The translations under genes were made by a program, and so were the position numbers. A DNA stretch of 64,000 nt from Akkermansia massiliensis (GTDB taxonomy: Bacteria > Verrucomicrobiota > Verrucomicrobiia > Verrucomicrobiales > Akkermansiaceae), in contig NZ_JAMGSI010000001.1 of NCBI RefSeq assembly GCF_023516715.1, positions 744,001 to 808,000 of the forward strand, given 5' to 3'. The first letter of the stretch is position 1, and each line of letters begins with the position of its first letter. The notes under the pieces are model-generated. The model did no database searches and was not told the origin of the DNA. It was given only the letters and a program-made list of their open reading frames with translations. Shown in pieces: positions 1 to 9,007 of this stretch.

Positions 1-1501
1 TGCCGATGATGCGCACCACGGCGGGGTGCGTGGGGCGGAACATGTTGGCGACGCGGTTGTTGACCCTGTCCACGGCGATGGTGTACTGCGTGAGGTCGTT
101 CGTGCCTACGGAGAAGAAGTCCACCTCCCGGGCGAGCACGTCCGTCATGATGGCGGCGCTGGGCACTTCAATCATGATGCCCACCTTCAGGTCCCGCGCG
201 TAGGGAACGTTTTTCTTTTCCAGTTCCTCCCGGCATTCCTGAAGGATGTGCTTGGCGGTGACCACCTCCGTATAGCCGGAGATCATCGGGAACATGATGC
301 CGCAGCCGGGCGTGTCCGCGCAGGCGCGGAGAATGGCGCGGAGCTGCTGCTTGAAGAGCTCCGGACGGCTGAGGGAGACGCGGATGCCGCGCCAGCCCAG
401 GAAGGGATTAGGTTCCGGCGTACAGAGCCGTTCGCACGGCAGCTTGTCGCCGCCGGAGTCCAGCGTGCGGAAGATGACGCCGTGGGGCGCGCAGCCTTCC
501 GCCAGCTTCTTGTAGTAGCGTGTCTGTTCCTCCTCGTCCGGCATGCCGGCTGGATTGCCCAGCAGGAAGAATTCCGTGCGGAAGAGTCCCACGCCTTCCG
601 CCCCCACCTCCTTGATGCCGGAGTATTCATGGGGGAATTCCACGTTGACGGAAAGGCGGATGTTGCGGCCGTCCCTGGTGATGGTAGGCAGGTCCCGCAG
701 CGCTTCCAGCGCCTTGTAGGCCTTTTCCTTTTCCACCTGGAGGCGGTTGTAGTACTCCACCGTCTCCTGCGTGGGCTTCAGGATGAGCACTCCCTTGTAG
801 CCGTCCAGGATGGCGGGGGCGTGGCTTTCCACCCGCAGGAGGGCCTGGTCCAGTCCAACGACGGCGGGAATGCCCATGGAGCGGGCGAGGATGGCGGTGT
901 GGGAAACGGAGGAGCCTATTTCCGTGGCAAAGCCGTGAATCAGGCTGGCGTCCATGGCCGCCGTGTCGGAAGGGGTCAGGTCATAGGCCACCAGCACCTG
1001 GGCTTCCTCCGCCTCTTCCTCGTCTTCCAGGGGTTCCGTGCTGCGGAGGTTGTTGATGACCCGCTGCATGACGTCCTCCATGTCCGCGGTCTTGGCGCGC
1101 AGGTAGGGGTCGTCCACGCGGCGCAGGACTTCCATGTAGTTCTGCATGACCACATAAAAGATGTGCTCCACGTTCTGGAGGCGCTTGAGCAGCTCCGTCT
1201 GAACCTGCTGGAGGATGACCTTGTCCTGAAGAAGAAGGATGTGGGCGTCAAAGATGGAGGCGTCCTTTTCCCCGGATATCTGGATCATGCGCTCACGCAG
1301 CGTCCGGATCTGATCCGCGGTGGTTTGCAGCGCCTGGTGGAAGCGCACCAATTCGGCATCCACCTCCTCCGGGGAAATTTCATACGCCACGGGTTCCTTG
1401 GAACCGCTGATCTGAATTTTGATCTTGCCCAGGGCGATGCCGGGGGAAACGGGAATGCCCTGAAGCCAGGTTTCTTCCGTGGAAATGGGTTCCTGAATCA
1501 T
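1..1501 (-). CDS. ptsI: Phosphoenolpyruvate-protein phosphotransferase (PTS Enzyme I), C-terminus cut by window edge
   Basis: Enzyme I autophosphorylates on histidine with PEP and passes the phosphate to HPr in the cytoplasm. Reading the minus strand from the ATG at 1501 gives 500 codons with no stop before the window edge. The protein starts [10 protein letters not shown], and the first segment contains the typical [12 protein letters not shown]. The phospho-histidine motif [12 protein letters not shown] places the active His near residue 201. The PEP-binding barrel follows, with VGLFRTEF, the conserved GIRVSL and [10 protein letters not shown]. ptsH lies 46 bp upstream in the same direction, so the two are probably co-transcribed. 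Roughly 75 C-terminal residues should lie outside the window. No sugar-specific EII gene is visible, so the role may be regulatory. Confidence 0.95.
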   Translation of the reverse strand, partial: MIQEPISTEETWLQGIPVSPGIALGKIKIQISGSKEPVAYEISPEEVDAELVRFHQALQTTADQIRTLRERMIQISGEKDASIFDAHILLLQDKVILQQVQTELLKRLQNVEHIFYVVMQNYMEVLRRVDDPYLRAKTADMEDVMQRVINNLRSTEPLEDEEEAEEAQVLVAYDLTPSDTAAMDASLIHGFATEIGSSVSHTAILARSMGIPAVVGLDQALLRVESHAPAILDGYKGVLILKPTQETVEYYNRLQVEKEKAYKALEALRDLPTITRDGRNIRLSVNVEFPHEYSGIKEVGAEGVGLFRTEFFLLGNPAGMPDEEEQTRYYKKLAEGCAPHGVIFRTLDSGGDKLPCERLCTPEPNPFLGWRGIRVSLSRPELFKQQLRAILRACADTPGCGIMFPMISGYTEVVTAKHILQECREELEKKNVPYARDLKVGIMIEVPSAAIMTDVLAREVDFFSVGTNDLTQYTIAVDRVNNRVANMFRPTHPAVVRIIG

Positions 1502-1547
1502 CTGCGGGCTTGATGGCCCGGTCTCATATGGCCGTGAGCCGGAGTGT

Positions 1548-1814
1548 TCAATCTTCTTCAAACTTGCGGGAAATCAGGTCTTCCAGCGCGTTCAACGCTT
1601 CCTGCTCATCCTTTCCTTCCGCCGTGATGGTGATCTTGGAGCCGTGGCCTACCGCCAGCATCATCAAGCCCAGAATACTCTTTCCATCAACTTCCTCGCC
1701 ATCCTTCTCCACGACAATGTCTGCATCAAATTTACTGGCCAGTTTGACGAATTGAGCAGCCGGACGCGCGTGAATGCCGAGTTTGTTGATGATGGTGAGT
1801 TCCTTGGTAACCAT
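1548..1814 (-). CDS. ptsH: Phosphocarrier protein HPr
   Basis: This 88-residue protein has the usual HPr length and carries phosphate from Enzyme I. The catalytic histidine is visible in [10 protein letters not shown] as His15. The regulatory serine is Ser46, in [11 protein letters not shown], the site phosphorylated by HPr kinase. Both residues are intact, and hprK lies immediately upstream in the same orientation. Phosphorelay through His15 and kinase control at Ser46 are therefore both plausible. The order hprK-ptsH-ptsI on one strand suggests a single regulatory operon. Confidence 0.96.
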   Translation of the reverse strand: MVTKELTIINKLGIHARPAAQFVKLASKFDADIVVEKDGEEVDGKSILGLMMLAVGHGSKITITAEGKDEQEALNALEDLISRKFEED

Positions 1815-1892
1815 GGAATTTGAAGTAAGGGGTGATAACGGTTGCTAGAACGGTAAGTACACTAATTGAAGTTTTTTTCCAAGAGTTTTTTG

Positions 1893-2861
1893 TCAGTCCT
1901 GGTTTTCAGGGGGCTGGAAGTTTGACATGAGGCGGCGGTTGAACTCCCCGGCCATGTCGATGCCCATGTCCTTGAGATGGTAGTCCATGGCGGCCACTTC
2001 CACCAGGCGGGCGATGTCCCTGCCGGGGGCTACGGAGAGCTGCACGTGGAGCACTTTTTCCCCGAGAACGTCCAGGCCCTCCCTTTCCAGCCCCAGCCTG
2101 TCCAGCGCTTCCTGGTCCTTGGCGGGAATGAGGGTGACGATGAGGTCCAGCCGCTTGTTGTGGCGGATGGATTTGAGGCCGAAGAGGGTGGTGATGTTGA
2201 CGATGCCCAGCCCGCGCACTTCCATGAAGCCGCGGCTCATCTCCGGCGCGCTGGCCACCAGTTCTCCGCCCACGTTGCGCACGTACACCATGTCGTCCGC
2301 CACTAGGGCCGCCCCGCGTTCAATCAGGCCCAGGGCCGTTTCACTCTTGCCCACGCCGCTCTTGCCGCGGATGAGGACGCCCACGCCGCGCACGTCCACC
2401 ATGCAGCCGTGCAGGGTGAGGCTTTCCGCGAATTCGTTTTCCAGAATGATAGTGGCGGAGTTGACGAATTTCATGGTCACCAGGCTCGTGCGGAAGACGC
2501 AGACGCCGGCCTCGTCCGCCAGCTCCACGATTTCCTGGGGCGGGTCCTGGTCACGGGAGAAGACGATGCCCGGCACCTCGCACCGGAACATGCGCTGGAT
2601 GCGGGATTTGCGCATGCCCTCCGGCAGTTTTTGAAGGTAGGCCAGCTCCGCGGAGCCGAAGACCTGGATACGCTTGTTGGCAAAGTAGGAGTAAAAGCCG
2701 GCGATCGCCAGCCCGGGGCGGTTGAGGGCGGGTTCGCAAATGTGGCGGCTGAGGCCGGCGGGGCTGTTGATGAGCTCCAGTTGGAGGGCTTCCTTGTATT
2801 TGCCGTAAAATTTGGACAGGGTGACGAAATCCACTTTCTTCACTTTGGATTTGCTGAACAT
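1893..2861 (-). CDS. hprK: HPr kinase/phosphorylase
   Basis: HprK phosphorylates and dephosphorylates Ser46 of HPr in response to metabolic state. The segment LHGCMVDVRGVGVLIRG leads into the P-loop GKSGVGKS at about residues 166-173. The family signature region EVRGLGIVNITTLFG follows. I chose the start MFSKSKVKKV (ATG at 2861, about 322 residues). A longer upstream in-frame reading to 2927 adds a proline- and arginine-rich stretch unlike the family N-terminus. The gene lies 78 bp upstream of ptsH and probably forms an operon with ptsH and ptsI. Confidence 0.93.
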   Translation of the reverse strand: MFSKSKVKKVDFVTLSKFYGKYKEALQLELINSPAGLSRHICEPALNRPGLAIAGFYSYFANKRIQVFGSAELAYLQKLPEGMRKSRIQRMFRCEVPGIVFSRDQDPPQEIVELADEAGVCVFRTSLVTMKFVNSATIILENEFAESLTLHGCMVDVRGVGVLIRGKSGVGKSETALGLIERGAALVADDMVYVRNVGGELVASAPEMSRGFMEVRGLGIVNITTLFGLKSIRHNKRLDLIVTLIPAKDQEALDRLGLEREGLDVLGEKVLHVQLSVAPGRDIARLVEVAAMDYHLKDMGIDMAGEFNRRLMSNFQPPENQD

Positions 2862-3017
2862 AATCCTATATAAAGGAACAAATCTCGCGCGAGGGCAATC
2901 AAATATTGTTCCCGGACCCGCGGGCAAGCCTCATTTTTTTGAAAAAAGGCCCGTTCCGGCGCGGAATGCCACACTTTACCGGTTGATTTGAAGCCTCAGG
3001 CGTGGTCTGATGGCGCC

Positions 3018-4358
3018 ATGAACAGACTGGATCAATTGGCAACCTTGTTGAGATTCCCCAGCATTTCCGCCCAGAAGGAACACGCCCAGGACGTGAGCGA
3101 CTGCGCGGACTGGCTGGTGGACAAGCTGTCCGGCATGGGGCTGGAAGCCGCGGCCCACAAGACGCGCCTCCATCCCATTGTGATGGCCCGCAGCCCGCGG
3201 GAGGAAGGCAAGCCAACCGTGCTGATTTACGGCCATTATGACGTGCAGCCCGTGGACCCGGTTGAGCTGTGGGAGTCCGACCCGTTTGAACCGGAAGTGC
3301 GGGACGGGAAGATTTACGCCCGCGGCGCCACGGATAACAAGGGGCAGTTGTTCGCCCATATTCTGGGCGTGGAGGAATTGCTCCGCCAGAACGGCGGCCA
3401 CCTTCCGGTGAACGTGATCTTCCTGCTGGAAGGGGAGGAGGAAGTGGGCAGCGGCAGTCTTTCCCAATTCATCAAGGACCACAGGGACGAACTGGCCTGC
3501 GACGTGATTGTGGTTTCCGATACCGGGATGGCCGCTCCGGACACACCGACGTTTTCCTATGGCCTGCGCGGCCTGGCCGGGGCGGAAATTATCGTGAAGG
3601 GCCCTTCCGCGGACCTTCATTCCGGCGTGTTCGGCGGCGCGGTAGCCAACCCCATTGCGGCCCTGGCGGAAATAATCACTTCCTTCCATGACGAGGACGG
3701 CCGCGTGGCCGTGAGAGGTTTTTACGATGGCGTGGAACCCATCGCCACGTGGGAGCGCAGCATGTGGGCCACCGTGCCCGGCATGAGCAATGAAGAGCTG
3801 GCGAAGCTGACGGGCGTGGAAACCGTGGTGACGGAATCGGGCTTCACCGGGGCGGAATGCATTTTCGCCCGTCCTACGCTGGAAATCAACGGCATCGGAG
3901 GCGGCTACCAGGGAGAGGGAAGCAAGACGATCATTCCCAGCCATGCCTTTGCCAAGATTTCCTGCCGCCTGGTTCCCGGCCAGCAGCCGGAAAAGATTGA
4001 AACGCTGCTGGAAGAACATGTGAAGAGCCATGTCCCCAGGGGCGTCACGGTGGAATTCAAGCGGGGCCACGGCGGAAACGCCTACGTGTGCGACCCGAAT
4101 TCCGAGTTCGGCCTGGCTGCCCAGCAGGCGCTGGAAGAGGCCTTTGGCCGCAAGCCCGTGCTGGTGAGGGAGGGCGGCAGCATCCCGATCATTGAGGAAA
4201 TGAAGCGCGTGCTGGGAGCGGACGCCCTGATGCTGGGCATGTGCCTGCCGGATGCGCGCATCCACTCCCCCAATGAAAACTTCCCGGTGGACCTGTTCTC
4301 CAAGGGAATCGACATGAGCCAGATTCTTCTGCGCCGCCTGGGGCAGATCAAGCATTGA
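3018..4358 (+). CDS. M20 family dipeptidase (CNDP/carboxypeptidase-like)
   Basis: This is a metallopeptidase of the M20 family, expected to cleave dipeptides using a two-zinc centre. Metal-ligand motifs are visible in order: YGHYDVQPVDP (His/Asp), GATDNKGQ (bridging Asp), the catalytic EGEEEVGS and a later SDTG. A dimerisation-domain stretch follows at GLRGLAGAEIIVKG with DLHSG, and a C-terminal ligand region at IHSPNENF. The start MNRLDQLATLL at 3018 fits the family N-terminus. An upstream ATG at 2988 adds only ten unrelated residues. It is divergent from hprK, and the roughly 155-bp gap between them should hold both promoters. Substrate cannot be told from sequence. Confidence 0.9.
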   Translation: MNRLDQLATLLRFPSISAQKEHAQDVSDCADWLVDKLSGMGLEAAAHKTRLHPIVMARSPREEGKPTVLIYGHYDVQPVDPVELWESDPFEPEVRDGKIYARGATDNKGQLFAHILGVEELLRQNGGHLPVNVIFLLEGEEEVGSGSLSQFIKDHRDELACDVIVVSDTGMAAPDTPTFSYGLRGLAGAEIIVKGPSADLHSGVFGGAVANPIAALAEIITSFHDEDGRVAVRGFYDGVEPIATWERSMWATVPGMSNEELAKLTGVETVVTESGFTGAECIFARPTLEINGIGGGYQGEGSKTIIPSHAFAKISCRLVPGQQPEKIETLLEEHVKSHVPRGVTVEFKRGHGGNAYVCDPNSEFGLAAQQALEEAFGRKPVLVREGGSIPIIEEMKRVLGADALMLGMCLPDARIHSPNENFPVDLFSKGIDMSQILLRRLGQIKH

Positions 4359-4368
4359 CCGCGTTCTT

Positions 4369-5247
4369 ATGGACCAGCCTGCCGCCGCTGAAATCGTCAA
4401 CCTGCACAAGACCTTCAAGACAGGTCTTGGCAAGCCCGTGGTGCATGCCGTGCGGGGGATAGACATGAGCATCCGGCAGGGAGAGGTATACGGCCTCATT
4501 GGTCCGAACGGCTCCGGCAAGTCCACCCTGATGAAGGCCCTGCTGGGGCTGGTGAGGCCCACGGAGGGGTCGTGCGCCATCTTCGGCAAATCCAGCCTGT
4601 CCCCGGACAGCAAGGAGGAGGTAGGCTTTCTGCCGGAAAACCCCTACTTCTACAAATTCCTGACAGGGGCGGAAACCGTCTCCTTTTACGGCAAGCTGTG
4701 CGGCCTGAGCGGCAAATCCCTGAAAGAGAAAGTCCGTGAACTGCTGGACCTGGTGGGGCTGGCCGACGCGGCGGACAGGCGGCTGGGCGGCTATTCCAAG
4801 GGAATGCTCCAGCGCGTCGGCATGGCGCAGGCTCTGGTTCAGTCTCCGCGCCTGCTGGTGCTGGACGAACCGACCGCCGGCGTAGACCCCCTCGGTTCCC
4901 GCGACATCCGGAACATTATTGAGAACCTGAAGGCGCGCGGCCTAACCGTTTTCCTGTGCTCCCACCTGCTGGAACAGGTTCAGGAGGTTTGCGACCGGGT
5001 GGGCGTCATCTTTAAAGGGCTGCTCATTGCGGAGGGTTCCATGAACGAGCTGACACGGGATTCCGACAAGCAGGAAATCCTGCTGGAGCATGCCTCCCCG
5101 GAGCTGCTGGAACAGTTGCAGGAGCTGGTGAGGGAAGACGGCCGCGCCGCATGGCTGGAAGCCGGACACCCGCGCAACTCATTGGAAAGCGTATTTTTAA
5201 AGAGCCTGTTGGAATGGAAGGAAAAGCACCCCAATCCGGAACCGTGA
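4369..5247 (+). CDS. ABC transporter ATP-binding protein
   Basis: This 292-residue protein is the nucleotide-binding subunit of an ABC transporter. Walker A is GPNGSGKST at about residues 45-53. The signature loop reads YSKGMLQRVGMAQAL instead of the canonical LSGGQ, as is common in the CcmA/NatA class. Walker B is LLVLDEPTAGVDP, followed by the switch His in LCSHLLEQ. The C-terminal extension is typical of two-gene exporters. No permease gene is adjacent. It starts 10 bp after the M20 peptidase and overlaps the next gene, so it belongs to a three-gene transcription unit. Substrate is unknown. Confidence 0.9.
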   Translation: MDQPAAAEIVNLHKTFKTGLGKPVVHAVRGIDMSIRQGEVYGLIGPNGSGKSTLMKALLGLVRPTEGSCAIFGKSSLSPDSKEEVGFLPENPYFYKFLTGAETVSFYGKLCGLSGKSLKEKVRELLDLVGLADAADRRLGGYSKGMLQRVGMAQALVQSPRLLVLDEPTAGVDPLGSRDIRNIIENLKARGLTVFLCSHLLEQVQEVCDRVGVIFKGLLIAEGSMNELTRDSDKQEILLEHASPELLEQLQELVREDGRAAWLEAGHPRNSLESVFLKSLLEWKEKHPNPEP

Positions 5248-5804
5248 GCGGTCCGGCGGCTTCCAAGAGGGAAGTGCGCCGCATGATACGTGAAAGGATA
5301 GGCGGATTGGACGCCGCCGCCCGGGAAGCCATGTCCCGTTCCATCTGCCGCCATGTGGCGGCGCTGGTACGGGAAAAGAATTTCCGGCGCGTGGCTGTTT
5401 TTGCCGCCAGGCCGGGGGAAGTGGATTTGCTGCCCCTGCTGGACATGCTGCCGGACCGGGAATGGTACTTCCCGCTGGTGCATGAGGGAAGGACGCTGAG
5501 CTTCCACCGCGTATGCCACCACGGGGAGTTTGTGACGGGCTGCTGGGACATTCGCGAACCCGGCCCGGGTTGCCCGGAACTGCATGCGGGAGAAATGGAT
5601 TTGATTGTTCTGCCGGGAGCCGCGTTTACGCGGGACGGCAAGCGGCTGGGGTACGGCGGTGGATTTTATGATACGCTGCTGGCGGGACCGGCTGCGGGAG
5701 TTTCCCTGGCGGGAGTCTGCTTCCCCTGCCAGCTTCTGGACGACCTGCCCATGGAAGCCCATGACAGGCATGTGGACATGGTGATTACGCCGGACGCGGA
5801 GTGA
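5214..5804 (+). CDS. 5-formyltetrahydrofolate cyclo-ligase
   Basis: This enzyme converts 5-formyl-THF to 5,10-methenyl-THF with ATP, returning stored folate to one-carbon metabolism. The family end motif is clear: LIVLPGAAFTRDGKRLGYGG with GGGFYD. The N-terminal KREVRRMIRERI is the expected basic helix. I prefer the start MEGKAPQSG at 5214, giving about 196 residues. It overlaps the end of the ABC gene by 34 bp, suggesting translational coupling. A longer start at 5151 would add residues not typical of the family. Confidence 0.88.
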   Translation: MEGKAPQSGTVSGPAASKREVRRMIRERIGGLDAAAREAMSRSICRHVAALVREKNFRRVAVFAARPGEVDLLPLLDMLPDREWYFPLVHEGRTLSFHRVCHHGEFVTGCWDIREPGPGCPELHAGEMDLIVLPGAAFTRDGKRLGYGGGFYDTLLAGPAAGVSLAGVCFPCQLLDDLPMEAHDRHVDMVITPDAE

Positions 5805-5877
5805 TGCTTGATGGAAAGCGGGTGCGTTTCCGCGGCAGGGAACAGGAAGCCGCGTCTCCGGACGAAAAGGAAAGGGG

Positions 5878-7545
5878 CTAGATGCGGAACCGGTGTTTCT
5901 GCACGGTCAGTTTATAGAACAGGTCGTAGCGGGCATTCAGCAGGGGCTGGAGATGTTCCACGCCGCCGGCCACCTGGCCGCGGATGTCCGCGTACAGTTT
6001 GCGGTAATCGGAAAGGCCGCTGACCATGGCTTCATACAGGGGCGTCCGCAGGCCGCATTCTACGGCAATGTGCATTTCCGCCGCCGCGGCTACAATCTGG
6101 CGCGACAGCCGGAACTGCATCCAGGCCAGCCCCAGGTTGCCGCCCACCCAGACGGCCAGGGCCGCGGCTACGCAGGCAAACCCCGCCGCATGTTCTCCGA
6201 AGCACCCCAGCAGGGCTCCCAGAATCACCAGGATGAGCATCAGCTTGATTTCCGTTCTCATCACGTCCTCCTGGTCCAGAAACAGCTTGCTGAGGCACGG
6301 CTTGATGCCGAAATCCTTCAGGGGCATGTAAATGGAACGGCCCAGGCGCTCCTTGTACACCTCCAGGTCCGCCTGGAGCCGCGCGGCGGGAAAATCGCCT
6401 ATGTCGCAGTCCCACTGTTCCTTCACGCGGGGGCGCACATGGTTCCAGTGCGTCTGGCAGATGTTCAGGAATTCCTTGTTGTAATACGCGTGCCGTTCCT
6501 CAATGCCGGACTTGACCAGCTCATAAAACCATTCGTCAATGACGGGAGGAAGCTTGTGCAGGATCATCGTGCGCCGGATGGAAAGGAAGCGCCCCATCTG
6601 CCGGGCCGATTTTTTCCCCAGCCGCGGCACGCAGTCCTGTACGTACTGGGCGTACGCCTTGAGCCGTGCGGGCATTTCATCCTCCATCTGGAGCTGGATG
6701 CGGTCTATCTCCCGGTCAATGGAGGTCAGGAAGCCGGAATCCATCTTGGAAAGGCGGTGCAGTTCATTGAGCACCTTTCCCTGTTCTTCCAGCAGGCGGT
6801 CCGTAGCCAGCAGCAGGCGTTCCACGCGCTTGTCCGTCAGCGGGCTGCGTTTCAGCACCTCCTGCACGCATGTTCTCAGCGCTTCCACGCCTTCCCCAGC
6901 CTGCTCCCCGGCGGTCGTGACGGGGTACAGGGGAAGTTGCACGCCCAGGCGTTCGCGGGAGGTGGAGCGCAATTCCTCTTTCAGGGACTGGAGCTGGTCA
7001 AAGGATAGCAGCTCCGCGTGGGTGATGACGAGCACCATGCGGGAATGGAGCCGTTCCTCCAGCGTCCGGAGGTAGTCCCATAAAGGGGGCTGGTTGCCGT
7101 CCCTGGCGGAAATGACCACAAGAATGGCGTCCGATTTGGGGACGATGTGTTTCAGCTTCCGGGGGGCGTCCTCCTGTTCCAGGCCGATGGTGTCCCAGAA
7201 CTCAAGGTTCAGCAGGGCGTCCGACGGGTAAAAAAGGTCCAGCACCCATTCATGGGTGTGGGGAGCGGGGTGGGGCCTGTACTGCCAGCGGACCAGTGTG
7301 GCTTCGCTGGAAACGCGGGAACAGAACCGTTCTCCGGCCAGGGCGTCCAGCGTGGAAGACTTGCCGGAACCCGTCATGCCGATCACGGTGACGTTCTGCG
7401 GAGAGCAGCATTCCGCCAGGGCTTCCTCCACGTTTTCCTGGGAGTCAAAATGACGGTCCGGGCCAATGCGGGCGGAAAATGCCGCGGCGGCATCCGCTAC
7501 GTCCCGCACCGCATGCGGAATCACGTTTTTTCCTCCTGTCAGCAT
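5878..7545 (-). CDS. Membrane-associated dynamin/Era-like GTPase
   Basis: This 555-residue protein is a predicted GTP-binding protein of the TRAFAC group. G1/P-loop is GMTGSGKSS at about residues 56-64. A G3-like WDTIGLE lies near 117-123 and a G4-like ITHAE near 175, where the canonical NKxD is replaced by THAE. A long helical middle region follows. Near residues 436-478 there are two adjacent hydrophobic segments, typical of membrane-remodelling or anchored GTPases. The C-terminal 80 residues are again helical. It is monocistronic, divergent from nothing close, with neighbours on both sides at more than 70 bp. The exact role is unknown. Confidence 0.75.
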   Translation of the reverse strand: MLTGGKNVIPHAVRDVADAAAAFSARIGPDRHFDSQENVEEALAECCSPQNVTVIGMTGSGKSSTLDALAGERFCSRVSSEATLVRWQYRPHPAPHTHEWVLDLFYPSDALLNLEFWDTIGLEQEDAPRKLKHIVPKSDAILVVISARDGNQPPLWDYLRTLEERLHSRMVLVITHAELLSFDQLQSLKEELRSTSRERLGVQLPLYPVTTAGEQAGEGVEALRTCVQEVLKRSPLTDKRVERLLLATDRLLEEQGKVLNELHRLSKMDSGFLTSIDREIDRIQLQMEDEMPARLKAYAQYVQDCVPRLGKKSARQMGRFLSIRRTMILHKLPPVIDEWFYELVKSGIEERHAYYNKEFLNICQTHWNHVRPRVKEQWDCDIGDFPAARLQADLEVYKERLGRSIYMPLKDFGIKPCLSKLFLDQEDVMRTEIKLMLILVILGALLGCFGEHAAGFACVAAALAVWVGGNLGLAWMQFRLSRQIVAAAAEMHIAVECGLRTPLYEAMVSGLSDYRKLYADIRGQVAGGVEHLQPLLNARYDLFYKLTVQKHRFRI

Positions 7546-7631
7546 GGGGTGTTGAAATCAAGGCTCCGTCCGGGCCGTTCCGTTATTCCGGAACAAACGT
7601 ACACGCCGCTTTTCCTTCTGTCCAACTAAAA

Positions 7632-8327
7632 TCACGGGGCCGGAGCGTAGGAGCGGCCGCCGAAAATGGCGGTGCCCACGCGGACGAGGGTGGCGCCCTC
7701 CTCCACAGCCGTTTCAAAGTCATGGCTCATGCCCATGGAAAGCTCCCTCAGCGGGGCTCCCCCCTTGCCGGACAGGGTTTCCTTCAGCTCCCGGAGGCGG
7801 CGGAAATAAGGGCGCGCTTCGTCCGGATTTTCCACCGGGGGAGGGATGCACATGAGGCCGGCTATTTCAAGGTGGTCCAGCGCGGCCAGCTCCGGCCATT
7901 CCCGTTCCAGAGTCTCCGGGGAAAAGCCGAATTTGCTGTCTTCATCCCCTACGTTCACTTCCAGCAGGATGCGGGGGCGTTTGCCCGTCTCCTGCGCTAC
8001 GGCGTCCATGAACTGCGCCAGGCGCAGGGAGTCCACGGCGTGGATCAGCGTGAAATGTTCCAGGGCCTTGCGCACCTTGTTGCGCTGCAGGGGGCCGATG
8101 AGGTGCCATTCCGTATCCGGAGGAAGAGCGGGGATTTTTCCCAGGGCCTCCTGAACCCTGTTTTCTCCGAAAATGCGCTGGCCCGCATCGTAGCACGCCT
8201 TCACGTCATCCACAGGAAAGGTTTTGCTGACGGCGACGAGGCGGGCGGACCCCGCCGGACGCCCGGCACGGAGTTCCGCGGAGCGGATGCGGGAGAGAAT
8301 GTGTTCCAGATTCTGTTGGATGCTCAT
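7632..8327 (-). CDS. YggS/PLPBP family pyridoxal phosphate homeostasis protein
   Basis: This is a single-domain alanine-racemase-fold PLP protein of 231 residues, involved in vitamin B6 and amino-acid homeostasis rather than catalysis. The PLP lysine lies in ARLVAVSKTFP at Lys35. Family motifs follow: RIFGENRVQEA, EWHLIGPLQRNKVR, LEVNVGDEDSKFGF and a C-terminal LSMGMSHDFETAVEEGATLVRVGTAIFG. These residues match the family end to end. The upstream YqgE gene ends its own reading 10 bp away on the same strand, so the two probably form an operon. Confidence 0.94.
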   Translation of the reverse strand: MSIQQNLEHILSRIRSAELRAGRPAGSARLVAVSKTFPVDDVKACYDAGQRIFGENRVQEALGKIPALPPDTEWHLIGPLQRNKVRKALEHFTLIHAVDSLRLAQFMDAVAQETGKRPRILLEVNVGDEDSKFGFSPETLEREWPELAALDHLEIAGLMCIPPPVENPDEARPYFRRLRELKETLSGKGGAPLRELSMGMSHDFETAVEEGATLVRVGTAIFGGRSYAPAP

Positions 8328-8337
8328 GATGGATGGT

Positions 8338-8901
8338 TCAATTCAGGGAAGGCTGTGCGGGCGCGTGGCTCATGATGTGGTGCAGGGGGGAGAGGCGCCG
8401 CATGGCCATGGCCCATACCTTGGAGGAGTCCGGCTCCAGGCAGATGTCCGGCACGGTGGGGGAGACGTACCAGGCGCGGTCGTTCAGCTCCCGGCGCAAC
8501 TGGGAGGGCGTCCAGGCGCTGTGGCCCACGTAGGCGCGCAGGATGGCGTGGGGATCCTCAATGTATTCCAGGGCCTGTTCCTCCTGTAGATGGAACTGGA
8601 CGCGCAATTTGTCCTCCGTACGGACGAAGGCGGCGAAAATGAGCTGGTTGCGCTCCACGGGGCCTCCCTTGAAGATGGGAACGGGGTAAAGGGATTCCGG
8701 AATGTCCGTATGGCGCGCCACTTCTCCCACGTTCATGCCGGCCGGATGGTTCAGGATGTGGCCTATGACGAATTCCTCCTCCACCCGGCTCAGAAAAATC
8801 ACGGAGTGGTAAAAGCCGCCGCCGTCCAGATAGGGGGCGGAAACCAGAAGGTGGCCCGCCAGGTTTTCATTGCTGATATCTTCATGTTCCATCATGGCCA
8901 T
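8338..8901 (-). CDS. YqgE/AlgH family protein
   Basis: This 187-residue protein matches the UPF0301 (YqgE/AlgH) fold. Visible features are the opening ENLAGHLLVSAPYL, the HSVIFL strand, the IGHILNHPAG segment and the late YVGHSAWTPSQLRRELND motif. The molecular role of the family is not settled. It is associated with transcriptional effects such as alginate regulation in Pseudomonas. Start choice is uncertain: MAMMEHED offers three in-frame ATGs within twelve bases. It precedes the YggS-type gene by 10 bp on the same strand. Confidence 0.88.
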   Translation of the reverse strand: MAMMEHEDISNENLAGHLLVSAPYLDGGGFYHSVIFLSRVEEEFVIGHILNHPAGMNVGEVARHTDIPESLYPVPIFKGGPVERNQLIFAAFVRTEDKLRVQFHLQEEQALEYIEDPHAILRAYVGHSAWTPSQLRRELNDRAWYVSPTVPDICLEPDSSKVWAMAMRRLSPLHHIMSHAPAQPSLN

Positions 8902-9007
8902 AAGTCTACGTTAACAAATGTGACGGACGCAGGCAACCATGCGTTCAAACAGCCATGTCAGGAGGCGGAGGAACGGGAATGCCGGAAGAATGGCGGGGAA
9001 GGTCGGT

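Noticed and set aside
26-1513. Long plus-strand open frame over ptsI
   Set aside because: It is the complement of a clear Enzyme I reading frame with all catalytic motifs on the minus strand. The plus translation has no recognisable motif.
2976-4613. Long minus-strand open frame over the M20 peptidase
   Set aside because: Shadow of a gene with intact metal-binding motifs. High GC makes long antisense frames common here.
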